A stretch of DNA of 9,723 nt, taken from NCBI GenBank assembly GCA_035649175.1, contig DASRKB010000227.1, positions 1 through 9,723 of the forward strand, in the 5' to 3' direction. The position numbers and the translations under genes are program-made. Source of the DNA: SCGC-AG-212-J23 sp035649175. Lineage in GTDB: Bacteria; Pseudomonadota; Gammaproteobacteria; Burkholderiales; SG8-39. The first letter of the stretch is position 1, and each line of letters opens with the position of its first letter. This document shows, in pieces, positions 5,307 to 9,723 of the stretch. Under the pieces are notes generated by a model. It searched no databases. It was not told the DNA's origin and was given only the letters and a program-made list of their open reading frames with translations.

Positions 5307-6521
5307 ATGAAACGCCGCCAGTTCAACCAGGCGCTCGCTGCCGCGGGCGCGCTCACCACCCTCTCGCCCTTCGGCATCGTGCGCGCGCAGGCGCGCTCGC
5401 TCAAGGTCGGCGTGCTGCTGCCGCGCTCGGGCGTGCAGGCCGGCATCGGGCAGGACTGCCACCGCGGCGTGCAGGTCGCCGCCGGCGTCCTCAAGCAGCT
5501 CGGCCTGCCTTCGCTCGAGATCATGAACGGCGACACCGAGTCGAACGTGGACGTGGCGCGCGCGCGCGCCGAGCGCCTGATCAGCGAGGGCGCGCAGCTC
5601 CTCGTCGGCGCTTTCGACTCCGGCCAGACCACCGCCATCGCCCAGGTCGCCGAGCAGCGCGGCATCCCTCTTGTCATCAACATCGCTGCCGCGCCGCCGA
5701 TCACCGAGCAGGGCTACAAGTTCGTGTTCCGCAACTTCCCGACCGCGCCGATGATCCTCGGCGACGCCTTCGCCAACCAGATCGAGATCTTCTCGGCGAC
5801 CGGAAAGGCGCCGAAGACCGCGGTGTTCATGCACGTCAACGACACCTTCGGCCAGGCGATGCAGAAGGGCTTCACCGGCGTGATGCAGAAATTCCCGGCG
5901 ATCCCGTACAAGGTGGTCGACACCATCGCCTACGACCCGGCGGCACGCGACCTTTCGGTCGAAGTGGCGAAGGCCAAGGCGAGCGGCGCCGAGGCGCTCG
6001 TCATGGTGAGCCGCCTGAACGACGCCATCCTGCTCACGCGCGAGCTCGTCAAGCAGCGCTGGAGCCCGATGACGGTGCTCAGCATGGGCCCGGGCTGGTA
6101 CGAGGACCAGTACCTGAAGACCCTCGGCAAGCTCGCCGACGGCCCCTTGAGCTTCGTGCCCTGGTACGACCCGAACAAGAAGCTGACCAAGCAGCTCGAA
6201 GCGGCGCACGCCAAGGCCTTCCCCGAGATCAACCTGAACACGAACCACGTATATACCTTCGAGGCGCTGCTTGTCGCTGCCGACGCATTCAAGCGCGCCG
6301 GGTCGACCGATCCCAAGGCGCTCGCCGACGCGATCCGGCAGACGAACATCAAAGACAACGTGAGCCCCGGGCCGGGCATCCAGTTCGACGCCAAGGGCCA
6401 GAACTCGGCGCTGAAGAACTCCGCGATCCAGAACCGCGGCGGCAAGCTGGTAACGGTGGCGCCGAAGGCGGCCGCCAATGCCCAGGCCGAGCTGCCGATG
6501 AAGCCCTACGACAAGAGGTAG
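5307..6521 (+). CDS. Periplasmic substrate-binding protein of HAAT-type ABC importer
   Basis: This 404-residue protein is a type I periplasmic binding protein of the LivJ/LivK-related family (Peripla_BP_6). It begins with a signal peptide carrying a twin-arginine-like KRRQF motif (2-6), a hydrophobic stretch (8-26) and a probable cleavage after VRAQA (about 29), so Tat export is possible. The mature part starts with the typical LKVGVLLPRSGVQAGIGQDCHRGVQVA, followed by a second conserved block DSGQTTAIAQVAEQRGIPLVI and AVFMHVNDTFGQAMQKGF. It captures the ligand for the LivHM permease encoded downstream. Members of this family bind branched-chain amino acids, amides or aromatic acids; CouP-type relatives bind p-coumarate. 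The divergent ligase operon points to an aromatic acid, which is inference. The stop TAG is followed after one base by a tiny ATG-CTC-TGA reading frame. Confidence 0.92.
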   Translation: MKRRQFNQALAAAGALTTLSPFGIVRAQARSLKVGVLLPRSGVQAGIGQDCHRGVQVAAGVLKQLGLPSLEIMNGDTESNVDVARARAERLISEGAQLLVGAFDSGQTTAIAQVAEQRGIPLVINIAAAPPITEQGYKFVFRNFPTAPMILGDAFANQIEIFSATGKAPKTAVFMHVNDTFGQAMQKGFTGVMQKFPAIPYKVVDTIAYDPAARDLSVEVAKAKASGAEALVMVSRLNDAILLTRELVKQRWSPMTVLSMGPGWYEDQYLKTLGKLADGPLSFVPWYDPNKKLTKQLEAAHAKAFPEINLNTNHVYTFEALLVAADAFKRAGSTDPKALADAIRQTNIKDNVSPGPGIQFDAKGQNSALKNSAIQNRGGKLVTVAPKAAANAQAELPMKPYDKR

Positions 6522-6522
6522 G

Positions 6523-6531
6523 ATGCTCTGA
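6523..6531 (+). other. Possible remnant livH start (ATG CTC TGA)
   Basis: An ATG one base after the binding-protein stop has AAGAGG (6513-6518) just upstream. It is in the same frame as livH but meets TGA at its third codon, at the edge of the tandem palindromes. It may be the original livH start cut off by the repeat insertion, or chance. Confidence 0.3.
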
Positions 6532-6599
6532 ACGGGGTCCCCGCCTTCGCGGGGACGACTATTTGACGGGGTCCCCGCCTCCGCGGGGACGACGATTTT
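6532..6599 (+). repeat. Two tandem 34-bp palindromic (REP-like) units
   Basis: Units 6532-6565 and 6566-6599 are head-to-tail copies differing at about five of 34 positions. Each contains a perfect 8-bp stem GTCCCCGC / GCGGGGAC (6537-6544 with 6549-6556; 6571-6578 with 6583-6590) closed by a four-base loop (CTTC, CTCC). This GGGGTCCCCGC...GCGGGGACGA pattern is a familiar dispersed intergenic repeat in high-G+C proteobacteria. Lying between the binding-protein and permease genes, the hairpins could protect the upstream mRNA 3' end and lower permease expression, as REP sequences do between malE and malF. There are no spacers, so it is not a CRISPR array. Confidence 0.8.
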
Positions 6600-6675
6600 C
6601 GGGTTCCGCCTGCCGCTCGAGATCTATCTCAACGTCGCCGCCAGCGGCCTGCTGACGGGGCTCGTCTACGGCCTC

Positions 6676-7482
6676 ATGGCGCTCGGGCTGTCGGTCATCT
6701 TCGGCGTGGTTCGCGTGGTCAACTTCGCGCACGGCGAAATGATGACGCTCGCGATGTACCTCACGCTGGTGCTCTTCACCGGGCTGAAGCTCGATCCGCT
6801 CGTCTCGCTCGTGCCCGTCGCGGCGGTGCTGTTCGTGCTGGGCTACCTGCTGCAGCGCGGGGTCATCAACCCGTTCATCAACCGTCCCGAGCATAGCCAG
6901 TTCATGCTGCTCGTGGCGATCGCGCTGATCCTGGTGAACGCGCAGCTCATCATGTTCGGCCCCGACGCGCAAGGCATCCGCACCGCGTATTCCTTCGACA
7001 GCTTCAAGGTCGGGCCCCTCATCGTCGATGCCTCCAAGGTGTACGCGGCCGGCGCGGCGCTCGTTGTCGCGGCGGCGCTCTTCGCGTTCTTCCGCTTCAC
7101 GCTGCTCGGCAAGGCGATCCGCGCCTGCGCCGACAACTACCACGGCGCGCTCGTGGTCGGCCTGGATGTGAAGCGGCTCTACGCGCTCACCTTCGGCCTC
7201 GGCGCCGCCTGCGTCGGCGCGGCGGGCGCAATGCTGATGGCGGTGATCGACGTCACTCCGACCATCGGCCCTGCCTACACGCTGCTCGCCTTCGTCATCG
7301 TCATCACGGGCGGCCTGGGATCGATGATGGGCGCGCTGCTCGGCGGGCTCCTCATCGGGCTGACGGAGGCGCTGGGCGGCGTGCTGTTCACGCCCTCGGC
7401 GAAGAGCATGTTCGCGTTCGGGCTGCTCGTGCTCGTGCTGCTCTTCCGCCCGCAAGGCATCCTGGGCAAGAAAGCGTCATGA
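6676..7482 (+). CDS. livH: LivH-type inner-membrane permease (start uncertain)
   Basis: This is the first permease subunit of a HAAT importer. It carries the hallmark VVNFAHGEMM (14-23), several hydrophobic segments (about 25-60, 75-95, 120-142, 170-190, 198-230, 245-258), a cytoplasmic ATPase-contact loop around LLGKAIRACADNYHGALVVGLDVKRL (143-168) and the glycine-rich TGGLGSMMGALLGGLLIG near the C-terminus. The annotated ATG gives 268 residues, shorter than the usual 285-310. Homology clearly continues upstream in frame: bases 6601-6675 encode a typical LivH N-terminus (IYLNVAASGLLTGLVYGL) that completes the first membrane helix. No ATG, GTG or TTG occurs in frame between the stop at 6529-6531 and 6676; CTG at 6610 is the nearest alternative. 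The stop overlaps livM as ATGA. Confidence 0.88.
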   Translation: MALGLSVIFGVVRVVNFAHGEMMTLAMYLTLVLFTGLKLDPLVSLVPVAAVLFVLGYLLQRGVINPFINRPEHSQFMLLVAIALILVNAQLIMFGPDAQGIRTAYSFDSFKVGPLIVDASKVYAAGAALVVAAALFAFFRFTLLGKAIRACADNYHGALVVGLDVKRLYALTFGLGAACVGAAGAMLMAVIDVTPTIGPAYTLLAFVIVITGGLGSMMGALLGGLLIGLTEALGGVLFTPSAKSMFAFGLLVLVLLFRPQGILGKKAS

Positions 7483-8462
7483 AGCTTCTCGAGGGAGTCC
7501 CGCGGCGCGGCCTGGCGATGCTCGCGGTGCTGCTCGCGCTGCTTCTCGTGTTCCCTCTCTTCGCGAGCGGCTATCTGCTCGCGGTGGGCTTCCTCATCCT
7601 GTACTTCGCCTATGTCGGCCAGACCTGGAACATCATGATGGGCTTCGCCGGCCAGCTCTCGCTCGGCCATTCGCTCTACGTCGGGGTCGGCGCCTACGCG
7701 GCGGCGGCGCTCTACGTGCATTTCGGCATCAGCCCCTGGATCGGACTCGGTGCCTCGGTCGCGCTGTGCGCGCTCGCCGGTGCGGCGATCGGCTTCCTCG
7801 CCTTCCGCTTCGGCGTGTCCGGGGTGTACTTCGCGATCCTCACCATCGCCTTCGCCGAGTTCGCCCGCATCGGCTTCGACCACTTCGCCTGGGTGCGCGG
7901 CTCCTCGGGCCTGTTCCTGCCGGTGGCGAACTACGCCGAGAACGACCTGTGGAACCTGCGGGGCAGCCCGCGCATGTTCTACTACATCATGCTCGCGCTC
8001 ACCGTGGGCGCGTTCATCCTGTGCCACGCGCTTCTGCGCAGCCGCATGGGCTACTACTGGCTCGCGATCCGGGAGAGCCCGGAGGCGGCGCAGGCGCTCG
8101 GCGTGAACCTCTTCCGCTACAAGATGATCGCGGTGGTGCTTTCCGCGGCGATGACCTCGCTCGCCGGGGTGGTCTACGCCTTCTACTACAACAACCTCTT
8201 CCCGGAGCAGATCTTCCACGTCTCACGCTCGATCGAGCTCATCCTCGGGCCGATCATCGGCGGCATCGGCACGCTGGTGGGCCCGATCGTCGGCGCGTTC
8301 CTCCTCACCGGGCTCGCCGAAGGGATGCGCGAGCTCATGCTGCAGCTCGGGATCGACGTGCCGGGCGTGAAGCAGGTGTTCTACGGGGTGTGCCTGCTGC
8401 TCGTCGTCATGTTCCTTCCCGAGGGCGTGTGGCCGCCGATCGCGCGCAGGCTTCGCCTATGA
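7479..8462 (+). CDS. livM: LivM-type inner-membrane permease
   Basis: The second permease subunit, 327 residues, pairs with LivH to form the channel. It shows the LivM signature GFAGQLSLGHSLYVGVGAYAAA (55-76), repeated hydrophobic segments (about 11-47, 86-106, 114-128, 168-184, 215-237, 252-280, 298-313) and the ATPase-contact loop RESPEAAQALGVNLFRYK (198-215), equivalent to the EAA motif. The last part, GPIIGGIGTLVGPIVGAF (257-274), is also typical. Its ATG overlaps the livH stop (ATGA), so translation is coupled. The C-terminus PPIARRLRL is short, without the ATPase domain fused in some LivM proteins. The stop overlaps the ATG of a 13-codon reading frame leading to livG. Confidence 0.94.
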   Translation: MKLLEGVPRRGLAMLAVLLALLLVFPLFASGYLLAVGFLILYFAYVGQTWNIMMGFAGQLSLGHSLYVGVGAYAAAALYVHFGISPWIGLGASVALCALAGAAIGFLAFRFGVSGVYFAILTIAFAEFARIGFDHFAWVRGSSGLFLPVANYAENDLWNLRGSPRMFYYIMLALTVGAFILCHALLRSRMGYYWLAIRESPEAAQALGVNLFRYKMIAVVLSAAMTSLAGVVYAFYYNNLFPEQIFHVSRSIELILGPIIGGIGTLVGPIVGAFLLTGLAEGMRELMLQLGIDVPGVKQVFYGVCLLLVVMFLPEGVWPPIARRLRL

Positions 8463-8500
8463 GCTGGGACGACGCGCTCTACGAGCCCAAGCGTGCTTAG
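8459..8500 (+). other. 13-codon ORF bridging livM and livG
   Basis: An ATG overlapping the livM stop (ATGA) opens a frame for MSWDDALYEPKRA that ends with TAG at 8498-8500, seven bases inside livG. It could carry ribosomes across the 30-base gap and let them restart at the livG GTG, which has no good Shine-Dalgarno. A functional peptide is unlikely; evidence is position only. Confidence 0.25.
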
Positions 8501-9212
8501 GGCCGAGCGCATCTCCAAGTCGTTCCGGGGCCTGCGCGCGGTGCGCGATGCGGGCTTCGAGGTCCCGGAAGGGGCGATCGTGGGGCTCATCGGCCCCAAC
8601 GGCGCGGGCAAGACCACGATCTTCAACATGATCGCGGGCGTCTACCCGCCCGATGCCGGAAGCATTTTCTTCCTCGGAGAAGGAATCGGCGGGCTGCGGC
8701 CAGACCAGATCTGCGCCGCCGGTATCGGGCGCACCTTCCAGATCGTCAAGCCCTTCGCCGGGCTCTCGGTGCTCGACAACGTGATGGTGGGCGGCTTCCT
8801 GCGGGAAAGGTCCGCTGCCGGCGCGAGAAGGATTTCCGTAGAGATCCTGGAAAGGCTGGGCCTCGCCGCGAAGCGTGAGCTGCCGGCCTCGTCGCTCACC
8901 CTCCCCGACCGCAAGCGCCTGGAAGTGGCGCGCGCGCTCGCGACGCGTCCGAGGCTCCTTCTCCTCGATGAGGTGATGGCGGGGCTGCGGCCGACCGAGT
9001 GCGATCAGATCGTGGCGGTGTTCCGCGAGCTCAACCGCGCCGAGGGGCTGACCATCCTCCTCATCGAGCACGTCATGCGCGCCGTCATGGCGCTCGCCGG
9101 GCGCGTGGTGGTGCTGAACCACGGCGAGGTCATCGCGCACGGCACGCCGGACGAGGTGGTAAGGGACAAGGCGGTGCTCGAGTGCTACCTCGGCGAGGAG
9201 GCGGACGTATGA
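8493..9212 (+). CDS. livG: LivG-type ATPase subunit
   Basis: This 239-residue cytoplasmic ATPase drives the importer. It has Walker A GPNGAGKT (34-41), Q-loop Q83 in GRTFQIVKPF, Walker B LLLLDE (155-160) and H-loop H193 in LLIEHVM, plus the LivG-type C-terminus (ECYLGEE). The signature motif is not LSGGQ or LSYGQ but SLTLPDRKRLEVARAL (134-149), a variant I recall in some HAAT LivG proteins; the LivF partner keeps a normal LSGGE, so one composite ATP site would be regular and one altered. The start is GTG at 8493: the frame upstream is open only back to 8463 and holds no other start. There is no strong ribosome binding site, which suggests coupling to livM or to the short ORF between them. The stop is TGA within an ATGA. 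Confidence 0.93.
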   Translation: MLRAERISKSFRGLRAVRDAGFEVPEGAIVGLIGPNGAGKTTIFNMIAGVYPPDAGSIFFLGEGIGGLRPDQICAAGIGRTFQIVKPFAGLSVLDNVMVGGFLRERSAAGARRISVEILERLGLAAKRELPASSLTLPDRKRLEVARALATRPRLLLLDEVMAGLRPTECDQIVAVFRELNRAEGLTILLIEHVMRAVMALAGRVVVLNHGEVIAHGTPDEVVRDKAVLECYLGEEADV

Positions 9213-9247
9213 GCCCGAGAAACGTCTGCCCCTGTTTTCGGGCTTGA
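9209..9247 (+). other. 12-codon ORF bridging livG and livF
   Basis: An ATG overlapping the livG stop (ATGA) encodes MSPRNVCPCFRA and stops with TGA one base before the livF ATG. Ribosomes finishing it would be placed directly at the livF start. It lies across the hairpin at 9212-9244. Position is the only evidence that it is translated. Confidence 0.3.
9212..9244 (+). promoter_or_regulatory. Intercistronic hairpin before livF
   Basis: AGCCCGA (9212-9218) and TCGGGCT (9238-9244) pair perfectly, and the stem extends to ten pairs with one G-U (9219-9221 with 9235-9237) around a 13-base loop. It ends four bases before the livF ATG, covering where a ribosome binding site would be. There is no T-run, so it is not an intrinsic terminator; it may gate livF translation or mark an mRNA processing site. 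Confidence 0.4.
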
Positions 9248-9248
9248 G

Positions 9249-9723
9249 ATGGCGCTTCTCTCCGTAGAGAACCTGGACCTGTACTACGGCGACGCGCAAG
9301 CGCTCGACCGCGTGTCGCTCGAGGTGCCGCAGGGCGAGATCGTCGCGATCGTCGGCGCGAACGGCGCGGGCAAATCCTCGCTCATCCGCTCCATCGCCGG
9401 CATCGAGAAGCCGCGCGCCGGCGCCATCACCTTCAAGGGCCGGCCGATCCGCGGCCTGGAATCGCACGCCATCTGCAACCTCGGCATCGGCCAGGTGGCC
9501 GAGGGCCGGCAGGTGTTCCCGAGCCTCACGGTGCTCGAGAACCTGCAGATGGGCGCGATGCTGCCGCGCGCGCGGGCGACGGCGCGCAAGACCCTGGCGG
9601 ATGTGTTCTCGATGTTTCCACGATTGTCGGACCGGAAGACGCAGCTCGCCGGCACCCTGTCGGGCGGCGAGCAGCAGATGCTCGCCATCGGCCGCTGCCT
9701 GATGGGCGCGCCCGAGCTAATCA
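9249..9723 (+). CDS. livF: LivF-type ATPase subunit (C-terminus cut by window end)
   Basis: The second ATPase of the importer runs off the window after 158 residues of an expected 235 or so. It starts MALLSVENLDLYYGDAQALD, with Walker A GANGAGKS (36-43), the LivF-type Q-loop region GQVAEGRQVFPSLTVLENL (81-99, where most relatives have a VPEGR form) and the signature LSGGEQQMLAIGRCLM (137-152). The Walker B and H-loop would lie beyond the edge. The ATG at 9249 is supported by homology; the only Shine-Dalgarno-like bases are a weak GAG touching the start. It follows the bridging ORF and hairpin and completes the order binding protein-H-M-G-F. Confidence 0.93.
   Translation, partial: MALLSVENLDLYYGDAQALDRVSLEVPQGEIVAIVGANGAGKSSLIRSIAGIEKPRAGAITFKGRPIRGLESHAICNLGIGQVAEGRQVFPSLTVLENLQMGAMLPRARATARKTLADVFSMFPRLSDRKTQLAGTLSGGEQQMLAIGRCLMGAPELI

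Noticed and set aside
4767..6248. Upstream extension of the ligase frame to more than 1000 residues
   Set aside because: The extra part is antisense to the binding-protein gene and overlaps marR; homology starts at the ATG at 4766.
6537..6590. Intrinsic terminator ending the binding-protein transcript
   Set aside because: Stems are strong but are not followed by a T-run (CGACTATTTG and CGACGATTTT), and the permease genes downstream clearly belong to the same transporter; partial attenuation remains possible.
6532..6599. CRISPR array
   Set aside because: The two units are directly adjacent with no spacers and there are no cas genes; they are tandem palindromic repeats.
6559..8219. Minus-strand frames rich in Glu/Arg/His opposite livH and livM
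   Set aside because: They are antisense shadows of membrane-protein genes, charged and repetitive with no conserved motif.

Overview
The window reads as chromosomal DNA from a high-G+C (roughly two-thirds by eye), probably betaproteobacterial (Burkholderiales-like) organism. This rests on codon use, on a gene set typical of aromatic-acid-degrading soil or water bacteria, and on short GC-rich palindromic repeats. No rRNA or tRNA is present, so the taxonomy is inference.

Left part, minus strand (about 1-1805): a three-gene unit of ribbon-helix-helix antitoxin, MazF/PemK-type endoribonuclease toxin and RtcB RNA ligase. Antitoxin and toxin overlap by 14 bases, and toxin and ligase are 3 bases apart. 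A palindrome holding a perfect TATAAT box lies on the antitoxin start codon, so the antitoxin mRNA is predicted to be leaderless and autoregulated. An intrinsic-terminator-like hairpin follows rtcB. MazF enzymes make 2',3'-cyclic-phosphate and 5'-OH RNA ends, and RtcB joins exactly such ends, so the unit looks like an RNA cut-and-repair module. This is the most interesting observation in the window.

Middle part, minus strand (1820-5248): a tightly overlapped operon of a MarR-family regulator, a feruloyl-CoA synthase-like ligase, an ACMSD-type amidohydrolase and a RidA-family protein, with junctions TGATG, ATGA and ATGA. It resembles CoA-dependent hydroxycinnamate (ferulate/p-coumarate) catabolism clusters. 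The RidA protein lacks the Arg needed for imine deamination.

Right part, plus strand (5307-9723): a divergent branched-chain-amino-acid-type (HAAT) ABC transporter, ordered binding protein, LivH, LivM, LivG and LivF; the last is cut by the window end. The 58-bp divergent promoter region carries a 19-bp imperfect palindrome overlapping both predicted -10 boxes, so one MarR operator probably controls uptake and activation together. The likely model is that the transporter imports an aromatic acid, the ligase activates it, and its CoA thioester relieves MarR repression. Two tandem 34-bp palindromic repeats separate the binding-protein gene from livH, which has no normal start codon covering its conserved N-terminus. 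Very short ORFs bridge livM-livG and livG-livF.
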